Shown piece after piece: positions 1 to 6,612 of a stretch of 14,550 bases of DNA. The DNA comes from JBCCHY01 sp039028495 (lineage in GTDB: Bacteria; Patescibacteriota; Saccharimonadia; Saccharimonadales; VXPC01): assembly GCA_039028495.1 (NCBI GenBank), contig JBCCHY010000026.1:1-14550 (forward strand). The letters are read 5' to 3'. Numbering within the stretch: the first letter of the stretch is position 1; the number at the start of each line of letters is the position of its first letter. The notes below the pieces were generated by a model. It saw nothing but the letters and a program-made list of their open reading frames with translations. It made no database searches and was not told where the DNA came from. Position numbers and translations under genes: made by a program.

Positions 1-93
1 AGGTATTGCAGCGCCACAGCCAATTTTGTTCTGCTCATTGGATGTAAAATAAGCAGTAATAGGGGAGGCAGGAAGGCTGCACCCGCTCTTCAT
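1..93 (-). CDS. Partial open frame at left edge, unrecognised (possibly GerMN-like)
   Basis: On the minus strand one frame is open from an ATG at 93 through the window edge, giving 31 visible residues that begin MKSGCSLPASP and include ITAYFTSNEQ and KIGCGAAIP. The start codon lies inside the last unit of a 14-bp tandem repeat array, and a GTG directly precedes it. No good Shine-Dalgarno or -10 box is visible, so the true start is uncertain; this could equally be the interior of a rearranged gene whose 5' end was lost. The IxVYF...IGCG pattern faintly recalls GerMN-type extracytoplasmic domains of CPR proteins, but that is memory of a motif style, not an identification. It lies downstream of, and in a different frame from, the truncated ABC gene. 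Confidence 0.35.
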   Translation of the reverse strand, partial: MKSGCSLPASPITAYFTSNEQNKIGCGAAIP

Positions 94-151
94 CACCCGC
101 TCTTCATCACCCGCTCTTCATCTCCCGCTCTTCATCTCCCGCTCTTCATCT
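82..151. repeat. Five 14-bp tandem repeats
   Basis: Five head-to-tail copies of CCCGCTCTTCATCW (units at 82, 96, 110, 124 and 138) are identical except for the last base: A in the first two units, T in the last three. On the minus strand each unit reads WGATGAAGAGCGGG and so carries an ATGA start/stop overlap. Because 14 is not a multiple of three, each unit shifts the frame, and with three or more units every minus-strand frame meets a TGA. The array terminates the ABC-exporter remnant and separates it from the next open frame. It could be a slippage-prone locus or the scar of a rearrangement. Confidence 0.95.
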
Positions 152-464
152 CAGTGTTATGTTGAAGTAGGCCAGCTGAAGGTTCAACAGCGAAAATACG
201 ATATACATTGTAGATGTATATGTAACCATAAAACGTGATGGTCTCAGCTAAATCCTTGACTGCGATAACAGCCACCATCGCCCAGACAAGAGTCTTGTTA
301 ACCTCTGTATCTGTAACAAGGTTTTGCAGTTCACCTATCAAGACACCTGTAGCTATTGGTGTTGCCTGGGCCATTAGTGCTATCAAAATACTAAAGAACG
401 AGACTGCCGCGTAGTACGGCCACAGATGCTTAGTAAACGTAAAGATCTTGAGAATCGGCTTCAT
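132..464 (-). pseudogene. ABC exporter, N-terminal fragment (truncated)
   Basis: This 110-codon frame starts MKPILKIFTFTK and resembles the first part of an ABC-exporter transmembrane domain (type I, MsbA/LmrA-like fold). A hydrophobic helix spans about residues 16-45 and a second about 58-80. Full exporters of this family are roughly 570-600 residues with a C-terminal ATPase; here there is no Walker A, ABC signature or Walker B. Family-like sequence appears to stop near residue 90, after YIYIYNVYRI. The last 20 residues look like out-of-frame sequence and end in the 14-bp repeat array, whose second unit supplies the TGA. The ATG at 464 lies 30 bp after the rplY stop, with an AGAAGGGG stretch about 14 nt upstream, so it probably shares the rplY transcript. 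It is most likely a decayed or deleted gene; a functional short membrane protein is less likely. Confidence 0.7.
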
Positions 465-494
465 TTACGTACCTAACCCCCTTCTTTTGAAATG

Positions 495-1166
495 CTACTG
501 ATCTTTGCTGTCTTCAGCCAGAGCTGCGTCCGAGCCATCTTCAGATGAACCACCTTCGCCTTCGGCACCTTCTTCGGCTTCTTCACCTTCGACTTCTTCT
601 GGCTCTTCTTCAACTACACGAGGTGCTTCGATACGGACAATTGTCGACTCCAGGTCATCCTGAATCTCGACGCCGTCAGGCACAGTCAATGCGCTGATAC
701 GCACTGTGTCGCCATCCTCCGTCAGTGAAGTTACGTCTACTTCAAGGCTTTCAGGGATACTTAGGGCGCCTGCCTCTACTTCTACCGTATCTAGTATCTG
801 AAGTACGATGAGGCCCTGAGCAGCACCTGGTGCATCACCAGTAAGCACGAGAGGTACGTCTGCCTTAACTTTTTCGCCTTTTCGGACTTCCTGAAATGTG
901 ACGTGCTGCAATGTATTCTTGGCTGGGACGAGCGTGATGTCAGTAACTAGTACAGTTACTTTGTCCGAACCGAGCTCTAGCTCTACTGGCTGTGTATAAC
1001 CAACTTCGTTGAGTGCTTTTTCAAGGGTTAGATAGTCAACTTGAATCGAGCGTGAGTCTTTGCCTTTACACACAATATTTGCCGGCACTGCACCATCACG
1101 GCGCAGAGCGTTAACTTTGCGTCCAAGCGCATCTCTTGGTGCAGCTACTAGTTGATACAGACTCAC
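495..1166 (-). CDS. rplY: 50S ribosomal protein L25 / general stress protein Ctc
   Basis: This 223-residue protein matches the L25/TL5/Ctc family, which binds 5S rRNA in the large ribosomal subunit. The N-terminal L25 domain (about residues 5-92) includes LRRDGAVPAN at 21-30 and the HVTFQEV strand at 88-94. The TL5-type beta-rich C-terminal domain covers about 97-182 (KADVPLVLTGDAPG, then LTEDGDTVRI). Residues 185-223 form a Glu/Asp/Gly-rich acidic tail, which is common among long L25 proteins. The usual Tyr-Gly after the VPA motif is replaced by Val-Cys. The start is GTG at 1166, chosen because AAGGAGAG sits just upstream. It has its own extended -10 promoter and an approximately 46-nt leader, unlike most genes here. 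The ABC fragment follows by 30 bp. Confidence 0.93.
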   Translation of the reverse strand: MSLYQLVAAPRDALGRKVNALRRDGAVPANIVCKGKDSRSIQVDYLTLEKALNEVGYTQPVELELGSDKVTVLVTDITLVPAKNTLQHVTFQEVRKGEKVKADVPLVLTGDAPGAAQGLIVLQILDTVEVEAGALSIPESLEVDVTSLTEDGDTVRISALTVPDGVEIQDDLESTIVRIEAPRVVEEEPEEVEGEEAEEGAEGEGGSSEDGSDAALAEDSKDQ

Positions 1167-1171
1167 TATTC

Positions 1172-1179
1172 TCTCCTTT
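1172..1179 (-). promoter_or_regulatory. Shine-Dalgarno site of rplY (fixes GTG start)
   Basis: On the minus strand AAGGAGAG precedes the GTG at 1166, with about 6 nt between AGGAG and the start codon. It is the only textbook Shine-Dalgarno at ideal spacing noticed in the window and identifies the GTG as the start. Confidence 0.85.
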
Positions 1180-1218
1180 TCACAAACGTTTTGAAGTTAT
1201 ATCTGAATTCGGCTGACA

Positions 1219-1247
1219 ATTATAACAGAAGTGGCTACACCTGACAA
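1219..1247 (-). promoter_or_regulatory. rplY promoter (extended -10)
   Basis: Minus-strand -35 TTGTCA (1247-1242), a 17-bp spacer, then TGt and -10 TATAAT (1224-1219). The predicted transcript starts near 1212, giving a 5' leader of about 46 nt. The -35 box coincides base for base, on the opposite strand and offset by one, with the -35 of the divergent plus-strand promoter. Confidence 0.8.
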
Positions 1248-1269
1248 AAACAATTGTAGGTGCTAGCAT
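1241..1269 (+). promoter_or_regulatory. Leaderless promoter for the 1278 gene
   Basis: Plus-strand -35 CTGACA (1241-1246), a 17-bp spacer, then TGc and -10 TAGCAT (1264-1269). The ATG at 1278 follows after 8 bp, so the transcript would begin at or next to the start codon. This is the reason for preferring ATG 1278 over the upstream GTG at 1260, which would lie inside the promoter. Confidence 0.6.
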
Positions 1270-1277
1270 GGCTAGAG

Positions 1278-1739
1278 ATGACAACGACGTTTCAACGAGC
1301 AGTTAGATGTGCGGCTGAGGAAATGACCGCACGAATACACGATCCCAGGGGATTAGATGTGGTTCCTGGTAGTAACCAGCTGTGTCTACATCTAAATGCA
1401 CTCGACAAACCCATAACGCCACCTCAGATACATAAAAGTCTACGGCTAGTATCGAGGGACATTCTCTATATACTCAATGTCGATACCCGGGATGAGCTTG
1501 AGGATGTTCCGATACTAGGCACCACAACAAATAGAATCGCACGAATAGCGGTCAGCAAATTCGGATTTCGAATGACACCTGTCGAAGCGCGCTCAAGTAT
1601 CGCAGTGAGGGTACGTAAAGACCATGACCTAGTACTCGCCGGAAAAGGCAAGAAAGCTCGTTTCCCGGGCTGCTCAGTTGTATGGATGAATCTCGACGAG
1701 TTTTTGGAGTACTTTCCGCCGTATCCTGAAGAAGACTAG
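1278..1739 (+). CDS. Hypothetical protein (153 aa)
   Basis: An unrecognised soluble protein beginning MTTTFQRAV, divergent from rplY. The frame is open from a GTG at 1260, but ATG 1278 is chosen because a -35/-10 pair ends 8 bp before it and would start the transcript there. No signal peptide or membrane helix is seen. A basic patch GKGKKARF near the C-terminus is followed by an acidic, aromatic tail (DEFLEYFPPYPEED). The gene is followed 15 bp later by a strong hairpin likely to end the transcript. The promoter, clean frame and terminator support a real gene; no function can be assigned. Confidence 0.8.
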   Translation: MTTTFQRAVRCAAEEMTARIHDPRGLDVVPGSNQLCLHLNALDKPITPPQIHKSLRLVSRDILYILNVDTRDELEDVPILGTTTNRIARIAVSKFGFRMTPVEARSSIAVRVRKDHDLVLAGKGKKARFPGCSVVWMNLDEFLEYFPPYPEED

Positions 1740-1754
1740 TGAGTAGAACATTTT

Positions 1755-1782
1755 AAAAGCTGGGGGTTAGGCCCCAGCTTTT
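1755..1782. terminator. Bidirectional hairpin terminator
   Basis: A perfect 11-bp stem, AAAAGCTGGGG (1755-1765) with CCCCAGCTTTT (1772-1782), and a 6-nt loop. The stem's own A4/T4 ends give short T runs on either strand. It lies 16 bp after the stop of the 1278 gene. It would also end any minus-strand transcript initiated in the spacer. Confidence 0.8.
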
Positions 1783-1805
1783 GGAAATGTTTACTAGAGA
1801 TTTCC
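1783..1805. repeat. Short inverted repeat next to the terminator
   Basis: GGAAAT (1783-1788) is mirrored by ATTTCC (1800-1805) around an 11-nt loop, immediately adjoining the terminator stem. Alone it is weak; with its neighbours it makes the spacer unusually structured. Confidence 0.5.
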
Positions 1806-1830
1806 ACCTCATCACTTCCGTAACTACATT

Positions 1831-1859
1831 TTAGCATAAGTTTAACTAGCTTATGCTAA
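1831..1859. repeat. 10-bp perfect inverted repeat in intergenic spacer
   Basis: TTAGCATAAG (1831-1840) pairs perfectly with CTTATGCTAA (1850-1859) around a 9-nt loop. There is no T run on either side, so it is not an obvious terminator. It may be an operator, a structured RNA element or a weak terminator. It lies about 70 bp upstream of the 1928 gene. On the minus strand, an extended -10 like sequence (TGc TAAAAT, 1836-1828) begins in the arm at 1831-1840 and runs just beyond it. Confidence 0.7.
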
Positions 1860-1893
1860 TCCTTAAGACTCTCCAATACTTGCAGCTAGGATA

Positions 1894-1921
1894 TTGACTA
1901 TAACGCTATTTATGGTATAAT
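1894..1921 (+). promoter_or_regulatory. Leaderless promoter for the 1928 gene
   Basis: -35 TTGACT (1894-1899), a 16-bp spacer, then TGg and consensus -10 TATAAT (1916-1921). Only 6 bp separate it from the ATG at 1928, so the expected +1 is the A of the start codon. Confidence 0.88.
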
Positions 1922-1927
1922 CATATT

Positions 1928-2491
1928 ATGATATTAGACGGTCAGCTTACAGACAAGAATGCAATTGCCAGACTACATAAAAGATGGGAGCCTTTGAGGG
2001 GTGTTGTGCAGCTAGGCATCGATCTTGATGGTATAGATCTCACTCAGTACACAAGACTCGATCCAAAAGGGCTGGACTTATCAATTACGGAGCCTTTAAA
2101 AGTGGGTTTGCACCCTGACTCGCAGACGATAGTAAGATATCTATTCCTAGTACATTCTGAAATCTTTGACGAAGCAAAAGTCCAAACTCTAGAAAGATGG
2201 TCAGGTGACCAAGGTTTCTTTACTCCAGACAATGAAAAGTTTATTGACGCCTGCGGTCAAGCTATTGAAACATGTGGAAGGATAATCGAGGACCCCTCTT
2301 GTGGAGTATCTGGTCTACATGAGCTAGCAAGACTGGTGAGTGATCAAGCCGATTACACTCGTCAAGAAATGAGACGGGAAACAGTACTACGAAATGACGA
2401 GCTAGGTTATCTCGGAAAGTTTTTCCTAGGAACTATTATGTTTTTGTCTGAATCAGCAGATGACATTGATAACGCTCACCCAAACATCTAG
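1928..2491 (+). CDS. Hypothetical protein (187 aa)
   Basis: An unrecognised protein starting MILDGQLTDKN, apparently soluble and acidic. A largely helical C-terminal half can be guessed from the Leu/Ala/Glu-rich segments at about 90-175. One short hydrophobic segment (YLGKFFLGTIMFL) near the C-terminus is too short and mixed to call a membrane helix. The start is set by the strongest promoter in this part of the window, which predicts a leaderless message. The gene is convergent with pheT; the 109-bp spacer between the two stops holds no clear hairpin terminator. No function is inferred. Confidence 0.82.
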   Translation: MILDGQLTDKNAIARLHKRWEPLRGVVQLGIDLDGIDLTQYTRLDPKGLDLSITEPLKVGLHPDSQTIVRYLFLVHSEIFDEAKVQTLERWSGDQGFFTPDNEKFIDACGQAIETCGRIIEDPSCGVSGLHELARLVSDQADYTRQEMRRETVLRNDELGYLGKFFLGTIMFLSESADDIDNAHPNI

Positions 2492-2600
2492 GCATACAGG
2501 CCAGCACTCTTTTGTTTCGTTTACACTCTATATTCTTAAACGCGCCCTACAAGAACTCGAACAAGAGCACTATTTATGAGATGCGCCCGTACTTTTCTAT

Positions 2601-5144
2601 TTATATTTTTACTGCCTGTAGCTTCTTCTCAGCAGCAGAGGCCACTGAATCTACTACACCGGAGACCTCTTCGGTTGTTAGGGTCCGCTCATTACTGCTC
2701 ATTGTGATCCTAAACGATACATTTTTCGTCTCGTTGTCTGGAGCATAGATGCTGAGTGTTTTATAAGTAAACTCTAAGCCAGAGGATTCTAATGTTTCCA
2801 TAACTACTGACTCAAGCTCCGAAAAGCCTACTGTTTGCGCGACCTGTAGCGTTAGATCTTGGTCTGACGTTGGATATTCAGAAAGTCTCGTATACGGCTG
2901 GTGGTGATCATCCGATATCAGATAGTTAACACCTATTTCAAAACCAGCGGTATTACGGGGGAGCTTGAACCCTGATTCTACTGATTGCTTGAACTCTCCA
3001 ACGATCCCCTTCACGTCTCCGTCTATCATGATGAGAGCACTGCGCGCTTGATCATACGGCTGCACTAGATCAAAAGGTAACTCTTCCTTGATCGGGGCAA
3101 ACTCTATCAGAACACCCATATCACGGGCTAACTGCTCTAGATATCTCTTGGCCATGTAATACGCCGGCTGTTCATCAGTAGCTTCAACATTCGTGTATAC
3201 AAGTGCGAGGGTCTCGATTTCGATAGGCAGGCCATCATCTACATAGGTTGTATTATGCGTTTTAGCTATTTCGAATACTGCGAACTCTTTGTAGCCAGCT
3301 CGAACATTTCCGTTTACCTTATCAAGCAGGCTTGGGGTGGCGCTAAGCCTGTAGTGATGTAGGTCGGGGCTAATAGCATTTGTTAGGGTGTAGGCATGAG
3401 CTGGATCTTGATCTGCTTTCTTTAACAGATCAGTGTGTACGAATGAATACGTCAACAACTCATTTGCACCGGCAGCAGCTAAAGACTGTCTGATGCTGTG
3501 TTTTGTATCTAGTAGCCGATCTTTCACAGTAGGCTTCGAAGATCTGGCAGGTAGCTGCAGAGGAATTGTCTCGTAGCCATTGATCCGGCCGATTTCCTCT
3601 ACCACGTCCTCAGCTATAGCAATATCCATTCGCCAAAACGGAGCTAGCGCTGACAGCTCGTCCTCTTTAACAGAGACATCAAATTCCGCACGCATTAGAA
3701 TCTCTGCCATTTCATCCAGCTTCATTTCTGTGCCTAGGCGATGATTTACAAATTCTGCCGATACAGTCACTGGCTTGTTGCTAATACTTGGAGCGCCCGT
3801 ATCGTATACATACGGATGAGCCGATGAATACGAACATGTAGGCGCACCACGCTCTGCTGCATCGCCAACTACTGCGAGATTTTGCTGCGGGCTTTGACCC
3901 TTGTTAAACCGTGTCGCCGCATCGCTATAAATCCCATAGTGCATACATGTGCGGCGGATGTCATACATATCGAATGTTGCGCATTCGAATATGACTTTCG
4001 TAGTGGTCTCATCTACTTCAGTATCGGCCCCGCCCATTATGCCCGCTAATGCTACCGGCTCTTTGTCCGTTGCGATCACTACTGCTGGCCTGTCAAAGGT
4101 TATCGTTTTACCATTTAGGAGATTTAGTTTCTCGCCCTTTTCAGTCTGGCGAGCTAGCAAAGTAGCCTTGCCTGCAGATCTGTCCGCAATTTTGTCATAA
4201 TCAAAGGCATGTAGCGGCTGTGCTGTTAGGTGCATGTATATATTAGTCAGATCTACAATGTTGTTGATCGGTCTCATGCCAGCTTTGATAAGCTCTACTT
4301 GCACCGCAAGCGGAGAGGGGCTTATCTCCACATTTGTAGCCACTCGGGCGGTTAGTCTACTTACTAAATCGGTTGATACAGCTACGCGCAGCTGGTCGTC
4401 TTCGCTGCCATCAGACTTGTAGTCGTTATGGTACCAATCAGGCGAGGAAAATGTAGCTCCAGTAATGGCCGCTATTTCTCTAGCAACACCCAAGATGCCA
4501 AAGCAGTCTGGGCGGTGGGTAAACATCTTATTTTCGATATCAATGACAGTATCATCCAGGCCATATGTATCTGCAAAACTATCTCCTGGGGCGATCAAAC
4601 TGTCCTGGTCCTTGATGCTGTCGGACAATTCTACCCACTCTGGGCTGGCTGTACCGCCTTTGTCTGACTTTCGATGGCTGGTGTGCTGCAGTTCTAAAAT
4701 ACCGTCGTGACTATCGCTTAGCCCTAACTCTGCGCTACTCGCAATCATGCCACTGCTCATCACACCCCGAAGCTCTTTAGCGGCGAGGACAAACGGCTGT
4801 TCATCTTCATAACTAGACGGTACAGTTGATCCAGGTGGTAGCCATGCGACGAATAACCCCGCGCGGACATTTGGGGCACCGCAGACTACTGTTATCAGTC
4901 CGTCTTTATTACGAGCTACGTCTTTATTTGTACCACCATCATCTACTAAACAGACACTTAGTTTGTCTGCGTCTGGGTGCTTGTCACATTTTACGACCTT
5001 GGCAATAATGACATCTTTATAAATCTCACTGTAGTTAGTGACCCTGTCTACCTCACCAAGTCGTAGACCTACAAGACGAATAATCTCCTCGTCTGAAACA
5101 TCGATCTCTGCATACTGTCTAATCCAGTTTAGGCTCACCCTCAT
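2601..5144 (-). CDS. pheT: Phenylalanine-tRNA ligase beta subunit
   Basis: The beta subunit of the heterotetrameric (alpha-beta)2 cytosolic enzyme that charges tRNA-Phe; it carries tRNA-binding and editing domains. At 847 residues it is near the usual bacterial length of about 790-810, slightly longer. The N-terminus MRVSLNWIRQY is typical. The EMAP/OB-like tRNA-binding domain (about 40-155) shows HPDADKLSVC at 56-65, VVCGAPNVRAG at 86-96 and ELRGVMSSGMI from 124. It is followed by the B3/B4 editing region, the B5 region ending in EEIGRINGYETIPLQLP, and a C-terminal FDX-ACB anticodon-binding domain at about 751-847. Extra length appears around residues 68-82 and 152-190. The ATG at 5144 overlaps the preceding gene's stop by ATGA, implying translational coupling in the pheS operon. 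No convincing terminator was found after the TAA. Confidence 0.96.
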   Translation of the reverse strand: MRVSLNWIRQYAEIDVSDEEIIRLVGLRLGEVDRVTNYSEIYKDVIIAKVVKCDKHPDADKLSVCLVDDGGTNKDVARNKDGLITVVCGAPNVRAGLFVAWLPPGSTVPSSYEDEQPFVLAAKELRGVMSSGMIASSAELGLSDSHDGILELQHTSHRKSDKGGTASPEWVELSDSIKDQDSLIAPGDSFADTYGLDDTVIDIENKMFTHRPDCFGILGVAREIAAITGATFSSPDWYHNDYKSDGSEDDQLRVAVSTDLVSRLTARVATNVEISPSPLAVQVELIKAGMRPINNIVDLTNIYMHLTAQPLHAFDYDKIADRSAGKATLLARQTEKGEKLNLLNGKTITFDRPAVVIATDKEPVALAGIMGGADTEVDETTTKVIFECATFDMYDIRRTCMHYGIYSDAATRFNKGQSPQQNLAVVGDAAERGAPTCSYSSAHPYVYDTGAPSISNKPVTVSAEFVNHRLGTEMKLDEMAEILMRAEFDVSVKEDELSALAPFWRMDIAIAEDVVEEIGRINGYETIPLQLPARSSKPTVKDRLLDTKHSIRQSLAAAGANELLTYSFVHTDLLKKADQDPAHAYTLTNAISPDLHHYRLSATPSLLDKVNGNVRAGYKEFAVFEIAKTHNTTYVDDGLPIEIETLALVYTNVEATDEQPAYYMAKRYLEQLARDMGVLIEFAPIKEELPFDLVQPYDQARSALIMIDGDVKGIVGEFKQSVESGFKLPRNTAGFEIGVNYLISDDHHQPYTRLSEYPTSDQDLTLQVAQTVGFSELESVVMETLESSGLEFTYKTLSIYAPDNETKNVSFRITMSSNERTLTTEEVSGVVDSVASAAEKKLQAVKI

Positions 5145-5545
5145 GCGAACATTATCTCCATAAAGCCCCTAGAGGCAAAGCTAGGATTATCTCCATCCTC
5201 GGCAAAACTAACCTGACTGAGATGAGCTACCGAATCACGAACAAGTCTATACTCTGATGGCTCGAGGAAGAGTGGAGGCCTTCCTTCTATTTCTAAGGTC
5301 GCGACTCCACCTTCAGGATCAAGTTCATCTGGTATATCAGCTATTGATATCCCTTCCATCTTTAAGAGCCAAGCCGTAGACATGCAGCTGTATGCCACAT
5401 CTTGATCCATACCGTTCGCTATTCTCGCATCTATATCAGTTAAGATCATCTTGAATGCTAAGTCCAGTTGATGTGCGGGAAGACTATCCCCGATTAGGTG
5501 GCTTCTCATTCTGTCCATTTTGTCAACTAGCGCACTCATGCGAAC
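5140..5545. repeat. Identical 11-bp sequence at both ends of the inserted gene
   Basis: CTCATGCGAAC occurs at 5140-5150 and again at 5535-5545, precisely at the two ATGA junctions of the pheS-orf-pheT operon (coding strand GTTCGCATGAG). As a result PheS and the 132-residue protein both end in Phe-Ala-stop. It could be the footprint of a gene acquired at the original pheS/pheT junction, or coincidence of shared codons. Confidence 0.85.
5141..5539 (-). CDS. Hypothetical protein between pheS and pheT (132 aa)
   Basis: An unrecognised protein beginning MSALVDKMDRMRSHLIGD. It is acidic, with no signal peptide or membrane helix. The first 60 residues look helical, followed by EISIADIP-like and LEPSEYRLVRDSV segments. 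It overlaps pheS by ATGA at its start (5539) and pheT by ATGA at its end (5141), so all three are expected to be translated together from the pheS promoter. In most bacteria pheS and pheT are adjacent, so an intervening co-translated gene is unusual. It could be an accessory or regulatory partner of the synthetase or simply a passenger; the sequence does not decide. The uninterrupted frame and tight coupling make it very likely real. Confidence 0.87.
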   Translation of the reverse strand: MSALVDKMDRMRSHLIGDSLPAHQLDLAFKMILTDIDARIANGMDQDVAYSCMSTAWLLKMEGISIADIPDELDPEGGVATLEIEGRPPLFLEPSEYRLVRDSVAHLSQVSFAEDGDNPSFASRGFMEIMFA

Positions 5546-6585
5546 TGCCTCAAGAACTCTAATTTGCCTGACTGGAAATGCCGTACATCCTCGATGTCGT
5601 ATTTAATCATTGCCATACGCATGAATCCTATGCCCCAAGCAAATCCCGTGTACTCATTTGGGTCAATACCGGCCTCCTTGAGCACATTGGGGTGAATCAT
5701 GCCACAGCCGAGCAGTTCTATCCAGCCCTCGCCGCAGACTTTGCAGCCCTGCTTGTCACAGAATGGACATGATATAGCCATTTCAAAAGATGGCTCAGTA
5801 AATGGGAAGTAGAATGGTTGAGTTTTAATATCTACTTCTTTGCCATAATAGTCGGTCATAAACGCTTTGAGGCTAGCGATTAGATTAGCTACATTTGCAT
5901 CACGGCTAACATACACGCCCTCGATCTGATAAAACGTATGCTCATGACGTGCATCTACGTCCTCGTTACGGAACGTCCGGCCTGGTATGACAACGGCTAT
6001 TGGCTCGTCGTTATCTAGATTATCCCTGTACTGCATAAGTACTCTATTCTGCATCACACTCGTGTGGGCAGGCGCTAGCAAGGGCTCACCCTCGGAATCT
6101 GTCTGTTCGAGTATGAACGTGTCATATTCGTCGCGGGCTGGGTGCCCTTCCGGGAAATTCAGGCTATCAAACATGTAATACGCGTTATCCAGCTGACGAG
6201 ACTCCACTGCGGTGAACCCCATACGATAGAACACGTCGAGTATTTCTGCTTGCGCGGTCATGAGAGGGTTCATCGAACCAAGATGAGTATTAGGAAGCTG
6301 GATCGGTTCTTGATTTAAATGAAACGGAGCGGTTACATCTATGTCAGGCTTGGCCACGTATGACTTGGCTGCTTTCCACTCTGCAACCTTTGTATGCAAA
6401 TCCTCTTTAAGGCGATTAACCTCTTGGCCGTAAGCTGCGCGCTGGTCTGCTGGCTGGTCTTTGATGCCGGCCATTAGGCTACCTAGTCGCTTGTCTTTCA
6501 AGACCACGGCTTTGTCTTCAAGCTGCTCAAACTCAGCAGCAAGCTGCTCGGCTAATTCTGCCACCTCTTTATACTTATAAGACAT
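5536..6585 (-). CDS. pheS: Phenylalanine-tRNA ligase alpha subunit
   Basis: The catalytic class II aminoacyl-tRNA synthetase subunit; 349 residues is the normal length. An N-terminal coiled coil (about 5-75) contacts tRNA. Catalytic motifs follow: FPEGHPARDEYDTF at 144-157, HTSVMQNR at 174-181, motif 2 from GRTFRNEDVDARH (202) to YQIEG, and motif 3 GIGFMRMAM at 318-326 with R323 kept. Motif 3 usually reads GxGxERxAM, so Glu is replaced by Met at 322. Cys273, Cys276, Cys281 and Cys284 form a CxxC-x4-CxxC cluster before GWIELLGCGMIHPN, possibly a zinc site. The conserved C-terminus LEFLRQFA shows the gene is complete. It is the first gene of the operon, with TATAAT 8 bp before the ATG. Confidence 0.97.
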   Translation of the reverse strand: MSYKYKEVAELAEQLAAEFEQLEDKAVVLKDKRLGSLMAGIKDQPADQRAAYGQEVNRLKEDLHTKVAEWKAAKSYVAKPDIDVTAPFHLNQEPIQLPNTHLGSMNPLMTAQAEILDVFYRMGFTAVESRQLDNAYYMFDSLNFPEGHPARDEYDTFILEQTDSEGEPLLAPAHTSVMQNRVLMQYRDNLDNDEPIAVVIPGRTFRNEDVDARHEHTFYQIEGVYVSRDANVANLIASLKAFMTDYYGKEVDIKTQPFYFPFTEPSFEMAISCPFCDKQGCKVCGEGWIELLGCGMIHPNVLKEAGIDPNEYTGFAWGIGFMRMAMIKYDIEDVRHFQSGKLEFLRQFA

Positions 6586-6593
6586 TGGTGCTA

Positions 6594-6599
6594 ATTATA
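6594..6599 (-). promoter_or_regulatory. pheS operon -10 box (leaderless)
   Basis: Consensus TATAAT on the minus strand (6599-6594), 8 bp before the ATG at 6585, predicting a leader of 0-2 nt. It lies 13 bp beyond the stop of the preceding gene, so any -35 would fall at that gene's end; no good -35 is visible. No T-box or attenuator can fit in such a leader, so phenylalanine control by those means is unlikely. Confidence 0.75.
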
Positions 6600-6612
6600 T
6601 AGTATTGAAAGC

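Noticed and set aside
82..151. Tandem repeats as a CRISPR array
   Set aside because: Units are 14 bp and directly abutting with no spacers; this is a simple tandem repeat.
1260..1277. GTG at 1260 as start of the plus-strand gene (MLAWLE extension)
   Set aside because: It lies inside the extended -10 promoter that points to ATG 1278, and no Shine-Dalgarno precedes it.
2492..2600. Possible terminator or tRNA-like sequence (a TTCGAGTT motif) between convergent 1928 gene and pheT
   Set aside because: No stem with T run and no cloverleaf could be formed; the TTCGA motif alone is chance-level.
2512..2748. 78-codon plus-strand frame running into the 3' end of pheT
   Set aside because: It overlaps the conserved FDX-ACB coding region antisense, and no promoter or ribosome site was seen.
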